A stretch of 64,000 nucleotides of DNA from Lachnospiraceae bacterium (GCA_910574715.1 CAJTCH010000014.1:1-64000), one strand, 5' to 3'. Shown: positions 40,412-49,610, counted from the first letter of the stretch. Made by a program: numbers and translations. The notes: generated from the letters alone by a model not told the origin.

Positions 40412-42060
40412 CTGCCGATTCCTCCTGTCCTGCTGTTGTCTTTTGCCGGAGAATTCTCATTGACCGGTGTCTCTTCCCCGGTCAGGCTGCCTTTGGCGGG
40501 TAATGCCTCCTCCTGCGGTTCGTCTGACGTATCCTCGGGGGTGTCCCGCAGTACATGTCTTCCGTATAATACAGTGATCTCTTTCAGAGCTTCGGCAAGC
40601 TCATCACGCAGGGCGCCGCCCGTAAAACGCCAGTCCCAGTTGCCGGAAGCGCTGCCGGGGGTATTCATCCTGGCGTCGGAACCGTATCCCAGGACATCCT
40701 GAAGCGGGAAGACGGCATAAGCGGCGATACTTGAGAGGGCCGATCGTATCAGCGCCCATCCCGGCTTCAAGGCGTCTGTACTGTTGGTGTATAGGCGGAC
40801 CTTCCTCTGGCACTTCGGGTCAAGGGTTCGGTACCAGCCAAGGGAAGTGTCATTATCATGGGTACCCGTGTAGCAGACGCAGTCCACAGTGGTGAACCGG
40901 TGAGGCAGATAGCTGCTCTCACCCAGACTGTCGAAAGCGAACTGCAGCACCTTCATTCCAGGGAAATGGAAAGCCTTCCTCAATGCGTCAACCTCCGGTG
41001 TGATGATGCCAAGGTCCTCCGCGATGATAGGCAGACCGTCTCCAAGAGCATCCTGGATCGCCTGGAACAGTTCATATCCGGGCGCGGGGATCCACTTGCC
41101 GTTGATGGCGGTCTTCTCGCCGTACGGAACAGACCAGTAAGCTTCGAAGCCGCGGAAATGATCGATCCGCAGGATATCGATGGACCGGAGCTGATGCCTG
41201 ATACGGGAAATCCACCATGAGAAGCCTTCCTTCTCATGGGCCTTCCAGTCATACAGCGGATTCCCCCACAACTGCCCTGTCGCAGAGAAATAATCCGGGG
41301 GAACACCGGCTACTTTCAGCGGAAATCCCTTGGAGTCCAGTTGGAACAGATGCTGGTTCGCCCATACATCAGCACTGTCCATGGACACGAAGATCGGGAT
41401 ATCTCCTATGATCCGCACATCATGCGCGTTGGCATATGCCTTGAGGGCAAGCCATTCTTTATAGAATAGAAATTGCAAAAACTGATAGAAGCCGATCCGC
41501 GACCTGAGAGCGCTGCGCAGTCTCTTCTTGAAGGTCGGCGTAGGAAGCCGGTACCGTTCTTCCCATTCTAACCAGCTAACTCCGCCGTTCACCGCCTTAC
41601 AGGCCATGAACAGGGCATAATCATCGAGCCATCCGCTCTCCTTCTCCGTAAAATCTAAGAATTCCGAATAAAGCGGAAGCGCCTGGAACGCGTCAGACGT
41701 AAAATGTTCATAAGCCTTCTCGAAGACGGCCTGTTTCCAGGGAATAATGCTTCCGTAATCAATATGCTCCGGGTCAGAAGCGGGTACGCCGGCAAGATCG
41801 GAGGCGTCTAACAGTCCAAGCTCCAACAGGTGGTCGGGACTGATCAGAAGCGGCTGCCCTGCATAAGCAGAGAAGCTCTGATACGGGGAATCACCGTAAC
41901 CGGTGTGCGTCAAAGGAAGGATCTGCCATAGGTGCTGTCCCGCCTTCTCAAGAAAATCAACAAATTCATAAGCAGCCTGCCCAAGATCTCCGATTCCATA
42001 GGCTGAAGGAAGGGAGGTGGGGTGCAGCAAAATTCCGGAAAGTCGTTCTTTGTCTCTCAT
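40408..42060 (-). CDS. malQ: 4-alpha-glucanotransferase (amylomaltase)
   Basis: 550-residue GH77 enzyme that transfers alpha-1,4-glucan segments in maltodextrin and glycogen metabolism. It has the N-terminal GILLHPTSLPSAYGIGDLG, the nucleophile aspartate in LRIDHFRGFEAYWSVP, the acid/base in IIAEDLG, and the third carboxylate in THDNDT. A disordered tail of about 45 residues (after VLRDTPEDTS) is beyond the family's normal end. I start at ATG 42060 after AAGGAGATA; the frame is open to 42087. It fits with glgC-glgD elsewhere in the window. Confidence 0.94.
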   Translation of the reverse strand: MRDKERLSGILLHPTSLPSAYGIGDLGQAAYEFVDFLEKAGQHLWQILPLTHTGYGDSPYQSFSAYAGQPLLISPDHLLELGLLDASDLAGVPASDPEHIDYGSIIPWKQAVFEKAYEHFTSDAFQALPLYSEFLDFTEKESGWLDDYALFMACKAVNGGVSWLEWEERYRLPTPTFKKRLRSALRSRIGFYQFLQFLFYKEWLALKAYANAHDVRIIGDIPIFVSMDSADVWANQHLFQLDSKGFPLKVAGVPPDYFSATGQLWGNPLYDWKAHEKEGFSWWISRIRHQLRSIDILRIDHFRGFEAYWSVPYGEKTAINGKWIPAPGYELFQAIQDALGDGLPIIAEDLGIITPEVDALRKAFHFPGMKVLQFAFDSLGESSYLPHRFTTVDCVCYTGTHDNDTSLGWYRTLDPKCQRKVRLYTNSTDALKPGWALIRSALSSIAAYAVFPLQDVLGYGSDARMNTPGSASGNWDWRFTGGALRDELAEALKEITVLYGRHVLRDTPEDTSDEPQEEALPAKGSLTGEETPVNENSPAKDNSRTGGIGR

Positions 42061-42101
42061 AAATATCTCCTTCATGTTGAGTGTCAAGTCAAATAAAATT
42101 A

Positions 42102-42107
42102 ATTATA
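42102..42107 (-). promoter_or_regulatory. malQ -10 element
   Basis: Minus strand TATAAT here, about 42 bases before the malQ start; only a weak -35 (ATGAAA) at 17 bases. Confidence 0.4.
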
Positions 42108-42179
42108 CTACAAAATTGGAATTTTTCATAGAGTTACTGTGTATGATGTAGAGAGATTACCTTATGCCAAGGAGTACCC

Positions 42180-42584
42180 GTGAAGAAAACATATCTTCTC
42201 CTGCTGCCGATATGCATCCTGATACTGACGGCATGCTCTGTCAGGAAGGCGGATGATAAAAAACTGCGAGATATAGAATTTACCGTAATTGACAAGGATG
42301 ATGTTCCAGAAGAATTCATGGCGCAGATCGAGGAGGCGAAGGAAGGACAGGTCAAATTAAGCTATGGGGACAAGGGATATCTGTATATAGCCAGAGGATA
42401 TGGACAGAAGGAGACCAGCGGATACAGCGTAGAAGTCCATAAATGCTATGAGACGGAGAATGAGATACACATAGAGACCGGCCTTTTAGGTCCGGGAAAG
42501 GAAGAGAAGATCCTGAAGAAGAAGACCTGCCCTTATGTGGTGATAAAGACAGAGTATACGGATAAGCAGATAGAATTTGATTAG
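42180..42584 (+). CDS. Lipoprotein with PrcB-like domain
   Basis: 134 residues. A type II signal peptide KKTYLLLLPICILILTAC places the lipidated cysteine near residue 19. The mature part EFTVIDKDDVPEEFMAQIEE then GYLYIARGYGQKETSGYSVEV resembles the PrcB C-terminal domain family (PF14343), seen in protease-associated or sporulation-linked lipoproteins. GTG 42180 follows AAGGAG. It lies 11 bases ahead of the SPOCS-LysM gene, so the two are likely co-expressed. Role in the envelope is unknown. Confidence 0.75.
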   Translation: MKKTYLLLLPICILILTACSVRKADDKKLRDIEFTVIDKDDVPEEFMAQIEEAKEGQVKLSYGDKGYLYIARGYGQKETSGYSVEVHKCYETENEIHIETGLLGPGKEEKILKKKTCPYVVIKTEYTDKQIEFD

Positions 42585-42595
42585 GAGGTTCGATC

Positions 42596-44155
42596 ATGGA
42601 ATATGTGACGAAGCAGATGCAGACCTACAAGACGGGAAATATCATCACCGATCAGTTTTATATTGATGACGACTACAATGTACCTGACGCGAAGAATGAT
42701 GTGAAGAAGGTGATCCTGGGGGAAGGGACGCTCACCGTAGAAGATATGAAGGTGGTAGAGAATTACATACGGGTGTCCGGGAAGCTGAATTTTAAAGTGT
42801 TATATGTGACAGAAGAAGGAGAGACCAGGCTGTCCTGCCTGGAAGGGAGGATCCCTTTCGAGGAAATGATCTATCTGGAGCAGGAACCGGCAGGGAATCT
42901 GTTTGTGCAATCGTCAAGCGCAGATATCACTGTCACGGCGATTCATTCGAGGAAACTGAGCATCAAGACGCTGGCGGAGCTTAGTATCTGTTCTGAAGGG
43001 AAACAGGAGTCTGAGCTTACGGTGGATATCGAGTGTGAGACGCCGCTCTACAAGAGGTTCGAGAGCAAAGAGTTCCTAAAGGTATTTACCACGAAGAAGG
43101 ATACCTATCGGATCAAGGAGGAAGTATCTATAAGCGGAACGAAGGAGAATATCGGGACACTGCTGTGGACAGAGGTGACCGGGAGGAAGCTGGACACCCG
43201 TCTGGAAGCCGACGAGCTGCGGCTTCAGGGAGAATTACAGTTATTCTGCTTCTATGAATCGCTGGATGGGAAGACAGACTGGATCGAGCAGGCAGTTCCA
43301 TATGAAGGGCGGATTGAATGTTACGGGGCACAGGATCATATGTATCATCAGATCTATCCGGAGCTTACGGATGTGAATATAGATGTAAGGATGGACGAAG
43401 ACGGCGAGATGCGTCTGATTGGAGTCGAGGCTACCCTGGAGGTACGGCTGACCGTGTACGAGGAAGAACGGCTTGAGATCCTGGCGGACGCGTATTCCCT
43501 GGATCAGATATGCACGCCGAAGATCACTGAGGAAGAGATGGAACGATTGCTGCTGCAGAATCATTCCAAATGCAAGGTATCCGAACAATTGTCCCTGCCG
43601 GAGATCAAGGACGATATCCTGCAGATCTGCCACAACAGCGCGCGGATACAGATAGAGCATACCGAGAGTACGGAGGGAGGGATCCAGATAGAAGGAGTGC
43701 TGCACTTAAGCTTCCTGTATGTCAAAGCGGATGATGAGATCCCATTTGATACCTGGCAGGGGATGGTGCCCTTCGCCTATCTGCTGGAAAGCAATGGGAC
43801 GGCGGATGATATGAGATACGGGCTTACCTATGCGGTGGAACAGTTGTCGGTAGGGCTTCTTGGAACGGATGAGATCGAAGTCAAGGCAGTCCTGGCATTC
43901 AACAGCTTCCTCAAAGCGCCGGTCCGCATCAGGAATATCAAGGAGATAGAATTTGTGCCTTTTGATATGGAGGAGATAGAGAAGCGGCCGGGTATCACGG
44001 GGTATATTGTCCGTGACGGGGATATCCTGTGGGATCTTGCCAAGAAGTACAATACTACGGTGGAAGGAATCATGGAAGTCAATGATCTGGAGTCTGGAGA
44101 TATAAAAGCTGGAGACAGGTTATTGATTTTTAAGGAAAATATGAGTATACTATAG
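42596..44155 (+). CDS. SPOCS (DUF3794) and LysM protein
   Basis: 519 residues: repeated DUF3794/SPOCS-type beta domains (about 35-130, 165-280 and 330-440; for example VENYIRVSGKLNFKVLYV and AVLAFNSFLKAPVRIRNI). A C-terminal LysM follows (about 468-515, YIVRDGDILWDLAKKYNTT and IKAGDRLLIFK). Clostridial proteins of this layout are associated with the spore surface or cortex assembly. There is no signal peptide, in keeping with deposition from the mother cell. The ribosome site is AGGAGG. Confidence 0.88.
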   Translation: MEYVTKQMQTYKTGNIITDQFYIDDDYNVPDAKNDVKKVILGEGTLTVEDMKVVENYIRVSGKLNFKVLYVTEEGETRLSCLEGRIPFEEMIYLEQEPAGNLFVQSSSADITVTAIHSRKLSIKTLAELSICSEGKQESELTVDIECETPLYKRFESKEFLKVFTTKKDTYRIKEEVSISGTKENIGTLLWTEVTGRKLDTRLEADELRLQGELQLFCFYESLDGKTDWIEQAVPYEGRIECYGAQDHMYHQIYPELTDVNIDVRMDEDGEMRLIGVEATLEVRLTVYEEERLEILADAYSLDQICTPKITEEEMERLLLQNHSKCKVSEQLSLPEIKDDILQICHNSARIQIEHTESTEGGIQIEGVLHLSFLYVKADDEIPFDTWQGMVPFAYLLESNGTADDMRYGLTYAVEQLSVGLLGTDEIEVKAVLAFNSFLKAPVRIRNIKEIEFVPFDMEEIEKRPGITGYIVRDGDILWDLAKKYNTTVEGIMEVNDLESGDIKAGDRLLIFKENMSIL

Positions 44156-44190
44156 GTACACTGTATACAAGATACAAGGAGAAAACATTT

Positions 44191-45066
44191 ATGGATAAAT
44201 TAGAATTAAAAGCACTGGGCAAGATCAATCTGGGTCTGGATGTATTAGGAAAGAGAGAGAACGGCTACCATGATGTGCGCATGGTCATGCAGACGGTCTA
44301 TCTCTATGACCAGATCCTGATTGAGCGGATAAGGGAACCGGGGATTCATCTATCGTCCAATCTCTTCTATCTTCCGGTCAATGAGAATAATCTAGCATAC
44401 CGGGCAGCAGATCTTTTGATGAAGGAATGCCGCATCCGGGAGGGAGTGAGGATTACGCTTGATAAGCACATCCCGGTAGCGGCAGGGATGGCGGGAGGCA
44501 GTTCGAATGCGGCGGCGGTCCTATTCGGAATGAACCGCATGTTCTCGCTGGGATTTACCATGGAAGAGCTGATGGATCGGGGAGTGACGCTTGGGGCGGA
44601 TGTACCGTACTGTATCTTGCGAGGAACCGTGCTTGCAGAAGGGATCGGGGAGAAGCTGACCCCGCTGCCGGCTATGCCCAAGTGTTATGTGCTGCTTGCC
44701 AAGCCGCTGATCAGTGTGTCTACGAAGGCGGTATATGAGAAGCTTGATTCCCATGAGATCGCAGATCACCCTGATATCGACGGGATCATTGGCGGCCTTA
44801 AGAGACAGAATCTGGATGAGGTGGCGGCCAACATGGGCAATGTTCTTGAGAAAGTCACCATAGAGGAATATCCGGTGATTGATAAGATTAAGTCAGTCAT
44901 GTGCCGGGAAGGTGCATTAAACGCTATGATGAGCGGCAGCGGCCCTACGGTTTTCGGTTTGTATGACGATAAGAGAAAGGCCCGGCGCGCGGCTGTAAGG
45001 ATCAAGGAGCTTAAGCTCACGAGACAGACATACGTGACCAGCATACATAATGCAAGGAGGGGATAA
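44191..45066 (+). CDS. ispE: 4-diphosphocytidyl-2-C-methyl-D-erythritol kinase
   Basis: 291-residue GHMP kinase that phosphorylates CDP-methylerythritol in the non-mevalonate isoprenoid pathway. KALGKINLGLDVLGKRENGYHDV at the start, the ATP loop PVAAGMAGGSSNAAAVL (about 91) and the C-terminal MMSGSGPTVFGLY are diagnostic. ATG 44191 follows AAGGAG. A GntR regulator begins 3 bases after the stop, a neighbour pair common in Lachnospiraceae. Confidence 0.95.
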   Translation: MDKLELKALGKINLGLDVLGKRENGYHDVRMVMQTVYLYDQILIERIREPGIHLSSNLFYLPVNENNLAYRAADLLMKECRIREGVRITLDKHIPVAAGMAGGSSNAAAVLFGMNRMFSLGFTMEELMDRGVTLGADVPYCILRGTVLAEGIGEKLTPLPAMPKCYVLLAKPLISVSTKAVYEKLDSHEIADHPDIDGIIGGLKRQNLDEVAANMGNVLEKVTIEEYPVIDKIKSVMCREGALNAMMSGSGPTVFGLYDDKRKARRAAVRIKELKLTRQTYVTSIHNARRG

Positions 45067-45069
45067 AGG

Positions 45070-45741
45070 ATGGAGCTTAAGGTGAATATGAGTGAATACC
45101 TGCCCTTGAGAGATGTGGTGTTCAATACGCTGCGCCAGGCGATCCTGCGCGGGGAATTAAAGCCGGGAGAGAGGCTTATGGAGATTCAGCTTGCGAATAA
45201 ACTTGGGGTCAGCCGGACACCCATCAGAGAGGCGATCCGGAAGCTGGAATTAGAAGGGCTTGTACACATGGTTCCAAGGAAGGGGGCAGAGGTTGCGGAT
45301 ATCTCGGAGAAGAGCTTAAGGGATGTTCTGGAGGTCCGCAAGGCATTGGAAGAGCTGGCGGTCACACTCACCTGTGGCAAGATCACGAAGGCTCAGATCG
45401 CGGACCTTAAGAGTGCGGCGGAAGAATTCAGGAAGACGCTTAAGAGCGGTGATATCACCCAGATCGCGGAGGCGGATGTGGCCTTTCATGATATTATCTA
45501 CATGGCGACGGACAATCAGAAGCTTATCCAGCTATTGAATAACTTAAGAGAACAGATGTACCGTTACCGTATCGAATATCTGAAGAGGCCGGAAGCCTAC
45601 CCCAAGCTTCTCGCCGAGCATGAAGAGATCATCCGGCACATCGAGAATAAGGAGAAGGAAGATGCGGCCAGGATCGTGTGTAAGCATATTGACAATCAGG
45701 TAGAGGCGGTCATGGATGTGATACGCACTAAGAAGAATTGA
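45070..45741 (+). CDS. GntR-family regulator (FadR/FCD subfamily)
   Basis: 223 residues. The N-terminal winged helix (about 10-78) has LANKLGVSRTPIREAIRKLELEGLV. The C-terminal all-helical FCD ligand domain (about 85-215) has the metal-binding-type residues D in EADVAFHDIIYMAT and H in LLAEHEEIIRHIENK. It probably senses a carboxylic acid. ATG 45070 follows AAGGAGGGGATAAAGG. It is coupled to ispE; no operator is evident. Confidence 0.9.
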   Translation: MELKVNMSEYLPLRDVVFNTLRQAILRGELKPGERLMEIQLANKLGVSRTPIREAIRKLELEGLVHMVPRKGAEVADISEKSLRDVLEVRKALEELAVTLTCGKITKAQIADLKSAAEEFRKTLKSGDITQIAEADVAFHDIIYMATDNQKLIQLLNNLREQMYRYRIEYLKRPEAYPKLLAEHEEIIRHIENKEKEDAARIVCKHIDNQVEAVMDVIRTKKN

Positions 45742-45800
45742 ATAAATAACAGAATGTCTGAATAAATCTCATTTATATGTCAAGACTCCTGATATCAAAT

Positions 45801-45824
45801 AAGAGATCAAGTAAGAGATCAGGT
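45801..45824 (+). repeat. Tandem 12-bp repeat before spoIIR
   Basis: AAGAGATCAAGT (45801-45812) and AAGAGATCAGGT (45813-45824) follow each other and run directly into the spoIIR ribosome site AAGGAGG. It could affect translation or be a regulator site. Confidence 0.45.
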
Positions 45825-45840
45825 AAGGAGGCAGTTACAT

Positions 45841-46524
45841 ATGAATATGAGAAAAGATTTTGAGATTCGTTATAGAATTCGGCAGGTGATCTGTGCTATA
45901 CTGGGTGTCTGTATTGCTGCATTGCTGACGGGGATCTTAGTGGAGCGCAGGATAGAATGGGTGGAGGCGAAGATGAGCAGAACCCAGGAGACGCTGGCTA
46001 AGGAGGTCTTGCGGTTCCATGTCCTTGCCAACAGCGACAGTGAAGAAGACCAGGCAGTAAAGCTTAAGGTGCGGGACAGAGTTCTTGCATATATGGAAGA
46101 GAATATGACGCCGGAGCTTAAGGAAGAGCCGGATGCCGGGAAGACGAGAGCCTGGATAGAAGCGCATCTTGACGAGATCACAGATACGGCCGGCCAGGTG
46201 CTTAAGGAAGAGGGGTTCTCATACGGCTGTGCTTCGGAGCTTGAGCTGGCGTATTTCCCGGATAAGCAGTACGGCGACATCTTCTTCCCGCAGGGGGAGT
46301 ATGAGGCGCTCAGAGTCAGGCTTGGAGAGGCGAGAGGGCATAACTGGTGGTGCGTCCTGTATCCAAGCTTATGCTTTACCGACACGACCTGTACGGTGGT
46401 CAGCGATGAGGGCAGGAAGGGCCTTAAGGAGGTCCTGACGGCAGAAGAATACGAGATGGTCACGGCTACGTCAGACTTTAAGATAAAATGGTTCTTTTTT
46501 GGAGATAATGGAGGTAATTCATGA
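45841..46524 (+). CDS. spoIIR: Stage II sporulation protein R
   Basis: 227-residue secreted/membrane signalling protein made in the forespore, which triggers SpoIIGA to process pro-sigma-E in the mother cell. An N-terminal membrane segment (ICAILGVCIAALLTGILV) precedes the conserved core RFHVLANSDSEEDQAVKLKVRDRVL and the region HNWWCVLYPSLCF. ATG 45841 lies after AAGGAGG. It overlaps the transporter gene by 4 bases. I did not find a convincing sigma-F promoter. Confidence 0.93.
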   Translation: MNMRKDFEIRYRIRQVICAILGVCIAALLTGILVERRIEWVEAKMSRTQETLAKEVLRFHVLANSDSEEDQAVKLKVRDRVLAYMEENMTPELKEEPDAGKTRAWIEAHLDEITDTAGQVLKEEGFSYGCASELELAYFPDKQYGDIFFPQGEYEALRVRLGEARGHNWWCVLYPSLCFTDTTCTVVSDEGRKGLKEVLTAEEYEMVTATSDFKIKWFFFGDNGGNS

Positions 46525-47705
46525 CTGAATTTTTAGTCAGGCATTTTGTGAAGGAATATACGGAGATAGAGAAGGTGTCTGTCCGGACTGCCTATGGAGT
46601 ATTGGCAAGTGTGGTGGGCATCTTTTGCAATGTGCTTTTATTTGCAGTAAAATGGACGATAGGTTATCTCCTGCACAGTATATCTGTTATGGCGGATGCG
46701 TTCAACAACCTGTCCGACGCCGGCTCTTCGGTGATAGGGCTGGTGGGAGTGAAGATGGCGAGCAAGCCGGCGGATCAGGATCATCCCTTCGGCCATGGAA
46801 GGATCGAATATATCGCCGCGCTGATCGTTGCATTTCTGGTCATGGAGGTCGGCTTCACATTTCTCAAGGATGCGGTGGGGAAGATACGCGATCCGGAGGA
46901 GTTAAGGTTCCAGGCGGTGTCGGTGGTGATTCTGATACTGTCTGTCGGTGTGAAGCTGTGGATGTGCTTCTTTAACCGGAAGCTTGGACGGCGGATCGAT
47001 TCTAAGGTAATGCTGGCAACGTCGGCGGACGCTCTGGGTGATGTGGTTACAACGACGGCGACGATTGCTTCGGTTCTTTTCTTCCGGATAACGGGCGTCA
47101 ATATCGACGGGATCGTAGGGCTTGGAGTGTCGCTGGTAGTCATGTGGGCAGGGATCGGAATCGCGAAGGATACGCTGGAACCGCTGATCGGGGAAGCGGT
47201 AGAGCCGGAAGAATATGCCAGGATCAAGGAATTTGTGGAAGGGTATGAGGGAGTCCTTGGAAGCCATGATCTGATCGTACATAATTATGGGCCGGGCAGG
47301 AATATGGCGTCCATCCATGCAGAGGTGCCTAACGATGTGGAGATCGAGACGTCCCATGAGATTATAGACCGGATCGAACGGGATGCGTTTCGTATGCTCG
47401 GCGTGTTCTTAGTGATCCATATGGATCCGGTAGAGACGAAGGATGTGCATGTGATGCAGGTACACAGCCAGGTGGAGCAGATCGTTAAGGCGCTGGATCC
47501 GGCGGTGTCCATCCATGATTTCCGTATGATAAATGGAGAGGAACAGGTGAACCTGATCTTCGATATGGAGATTCCCTATGAATATGATGCGAAGAGGCAG
47601 GATGAGCTTAAGACGACCCTGATCAAGCTTCTTCAGATCACAGATCCGCGTTATGAGTGTGTGATCACGGCAGAAAGGAGTTATGTGGCTAGTGCAAAAG
47701 AATAA
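46521..47705 (+). CDS. Cation diffusion facilitator transporter
   Basis: 394-residue CDF exporter of divalent metals (zinc, iron, manganese or cobalt) in exchange for protons. Six membrane helices have the metal sites DAFNNLSD in helix 2 and SADALGDV in helix 5, and a histidine-bearing loop DHPFGHGRIEY lies between helices 2 and 3. The C-terminal cytosolic domain (about 210-390) contains GSHDLIVHNYGPG. Its ATG overlaps the spoIIR stop. Confidence 0.92.
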   Translation: MTEFLVRHFVKEYTEIEKVSVRTAYGVLASVVGIFCNVLLFAVKWTIGYLLHSISVMADAFNNLSDAGSSVIGLVGVKMASKPADQDHPFGHGRIEYIAALIVAFLVMEVGFTFLKDAVGKIRDPEELRFQAVSVVILILSVGVKLWMCFFNRKLGRRIDSKVMLATSADALGDVVTTTATIASVLFFRITGVNIDGIVGLGVSLVVMWAGIGIAKDTLEPLIGEAVEPEEYARIKEFVEGYEGVLGSHDLIVHNYGPGRNMASIHAEVPNDVEIETSHEIIDRIERDAFRMLGVFLVIHMDPVETKDVHVMQVHSQVEQIVKALDPAVSIHDFRMINGEEQVNLIFDMEIPYEYDAKRQDELKTTLIKLLQITDPRYECVITAERSYVASAKE

Positions 47706-48408
47706 CAGATATACATTTGAAGGAAGAATCCGGTTCAGTGAGGTGGATCATACCAAGAGGATCACGCTGCCGGGTATCATCAATTATTTTCAGGATTGCA
47801 GTACATTCCATTCGGAAGAGCTGGGAGTAGGGATCGATCACTGTGCCGAACGCAGAAGGGCATGGGTATTGTCGGCCTGGCAGGTGGTGGTTGAGAGATA
47901 TCCGGTAATGGGAGAAAAGATCAGAGTCAGCACTTGGGCAACGAAGTTCGATGGGCTGTTCGGAACACGGAATTTCTGTATGTCAGACGAGAGGCAGCAG
48001 GCAGCGGCATATGCGAATTCGGTGTGGGTCTATATGGATATAGAGAAGGGACGGCCTGCGAAACCGGATGAACGTGAGATCGAACTTTATGGTACAGGAG
48101 AACCGTTCCCGATGGAATATGCGCCGCGTAAGATCGTACTTCCGAAAGATTTTGAGTATGGGGAGGCATTTCCGGTCAGGAAATACCATATCGATACGAA
48201 CGAACATGTGAATAACTGCCAGTATGTGCAGATGGCGTTAGAAGTAATTAAGGAGACGCAGGAAGTGCGTCAGCTCCGGGTAGAATATAAGAAGTCGGCG
48301 GTATACGGCGATATTATTTATCCAAGAACCGCAAAGGAAGAAGGCAGGACAGTAGTGGAACTGTGTGATAAGGCTGGGAAGCCTTACGCGGCGGTGGAGT
48401 TTCGGTGA
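47683..48408 (+). CDS. Acyl-ACP thioesterase
   Basis: 241-residue double hot-dog thioesterase of the FatA/FatB-like family (PF01643), which releases fatty acids from acyl carrier protein. The first hot-dog has FSEVDHTKRITLPGIINYFQ and the second has YHIDTNEHVNNCQYVQMALE, the latter with the N and H of the active site. The start is uncertain: ATG 47683 is only 2 bases from AAGGAG, while GTG 47692 has an 11-base spacing. It overlaps the transporter gene by about 23 bases or 14 bases accordingly. Confidence 0.88.
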   Translation: MWLVQKNNRYTFEGRIRFSEVDHTKRITLPGIINYFQDCSTFHSEELGVGIDHCAERRRAWVLSAWQVVVERYPVMGEKIRVSTWATKFDGLFGTRNFCMSDERQQAAAYANSVWVYMDIEKGRPAKPDEREIELYGTGEPFPMEYAPRKIVLPKDFEYGEAFPVRKYHIDTNEHVNNCQYVQMALEVIKETQEVRQLRVEYKKSAVYGDIIYPRTAKEEGRTVVELCDKAGKPYAAVEFR

Positions 48409-48429
48409 TACGGAAAGAAGAGGTAAGCT

Positions 48430-49269
48430 ATGGCGTTAGCAGATAATTTGGGAAAGAAAGTAAGATTGATGATCGTAAAGGAAGTGGAATTCGGAGTATA
48501 TCTCGGCAACAAGGAAGAGAAGGTGCTGCTCCCGAAGAAACAGGTGCCAAGAGGCCTGGAAGCGGGAGATCCGGTGGAGGTATTCTTATATAAGGATTCT
48601 TCGGACAGGCTGATCGCAACCACGAACGAACCTAAGCTCACATTAGGAGAGCTTGCGGTGCTTAAGGTCGTGGATGTGGGAAAGATCGGCGCGTTCCTTG
48701 ACTGGGGGCTTGAGAAGGATCTGCTTCTTCCGTTCAGGGAGCAGACGGCGAAGGTCAGGAAAGGGGACGAGGTGCTTGCAGCCCTGTATGTGGACAAGTC
48801 CGGCCGTCTGTGCGCGACGATGAAGGTGTATGAGAAGCTGCGGCAGGATGCGCCGTACCAGAAGGACGACCAGGTAGAAGGGATCGTTTACGATACCAGC
48901 GATAATTTCGGCGTCTTTGTGGCGGTAGACGACTGCTATTCCGCGCTGATACCAAAGAGAGAGGCGTTTGGAAACCTTAGAGTAGGAGAGCGTGTCCATG
49001 CGCGTGTTATCAAGGTCCGGGAGGACGGGAAACTGGATCTTGCCGTGAGGGAGAAAGCATTTCTTCAGATGGACACGGACGCACAGATGCTCATGGAACG
49101 CCTGGAAGCATCCGGCGGAAAGCTGCCGTTTACAGACAAGGCAGACCCGGAGCTTATCAAGCGGGAATTAGGATTGAGCAAGAATGCGTTCAAGCGGGCA
49201 GTCGGGCGGCTCTTGAAGTCAGGAAAGATTGAAATTCGTGAAAAATCTATTGAAATCTGTCAAAAATAG
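48430..49269 (+). CDS. cvfB: CvfB-like S1-domain RNA-binding protein
   Basis: 279 residues: tandem S1-like OB folds (about 8-65, 70-135 and 145-210; for example VVDVGKIGAFLDWGLEKDLLLP and GIVYDTSDNFGVFVAVDDCY) and a C-terminal winged helix (DPELIKRELGLSKNAFKRAVGRLL). This is the layout of CvfB (virulence factor B) proteins, which bind RNA and affect post-transcriptional regulation. ATG 48430 follows AAAGAAGAGG. Its final codons contain the promoter of the next small gene. Confidence 0.9.
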   Translation: MALADNLGKKVRLMIVKEVEFGVYLGNKEEKVLLPKKQVPRGLEAGDPVEVFLYKDSSDRLIATTNEPKLTLGELAVLKVVDVGKIGAFLDWGLEKDLLLPFREQTAKVRKGDEVLAALYVDKSGRLCATMKVYEKLRQDAPYQKDDQVEGIVYDTSDNFGVFVAVDDCYSALIPKREAFGNLRVGERVHARVIKVREDGKLDLAVREKAFLQMDTDAQMLMERLEASGGKLPFTDKADPELIKRELGLSKNAFKRAVGRLLKSGKIEIREKSIEICQK

Positions 49270-49277
49270 GATATAAT
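49250..49277 (+). promoter_or_regulatory. Promoter for HPr-like gene and perhaps dnaE
   Basis: TTGAAA (49250-49255), 16 bases, TATAAT (49272-49277), inside the end of cvfB. Confidence 0.6.
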
Positions 49278-49325
49278 TGAGTAGACACATGATGGTATCA
49301 GAACGAGAAGGGAGCTTATGTCACT

Positions 49326-49562
49326 ATGAAGGTGCAGAATATAACTAATATTGATAAATTTTTTGCTGTGATCGACGATTGTGCCGGTAAGGTTGAATTG
49401 GTGACCGGCGAGGGAGACAGATTGAATCTGAAGTCCAAGCTGTCACAGTATGTATCTATGGCGAACATCTTCTCCAACGGAGAGATTCCGGAGCTTGAGA
49501 TCATTGCATATGAGAAGGAAGATATCGACAGACTGGTGAAGTTCATGGTTGACGGAGAGTAG
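49326..49562 (+). CDS. Small HPr-like protein without the active-site histidine
   Basis: 78 residues with the strand-helix pattern of the HPr fold: CAGKVELVTGEGDRLNLKSK, then LSQYVSMANIF, then ELEIIAYEKEDIDRLVKFMV. In HPr the comparable parts are a strand, a K-S helix, and a final E-D-E helix. The phospho-histidine (HARP motif) is absent, so no phosphotransfer is expected. It may bind a partner as a degenerate HPr; this is structural guesswork. ATG 49326 stands 10 bases after GGGAG. It has its own promoter and terminator and lies between cvfB and dnaE. Confidence 0.6.
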   Translation: MKVQNITNIDKFFAVIDDCAGKVELVTGEGDRLNLKSKLSQYVSMANIFSNGEIPELEIIAYEKEDIDRLVKFMVDGE

Positions 49563-49577
49563 TGTACTAATGTGCGA

Positions 49578-49610
49578 AGTGTTCCCTGGCGGAAGGGGAG
49601 CACTTTTTTT
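49578..49610 (+). terminator. Terminator before dnaE
   Basis: AGTGTTCCC (49578-49586) pairs with GGGAGCACT (one G-U) and runs into seven T. It lies 27 bases before dnaE. Confidence 0.85.
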
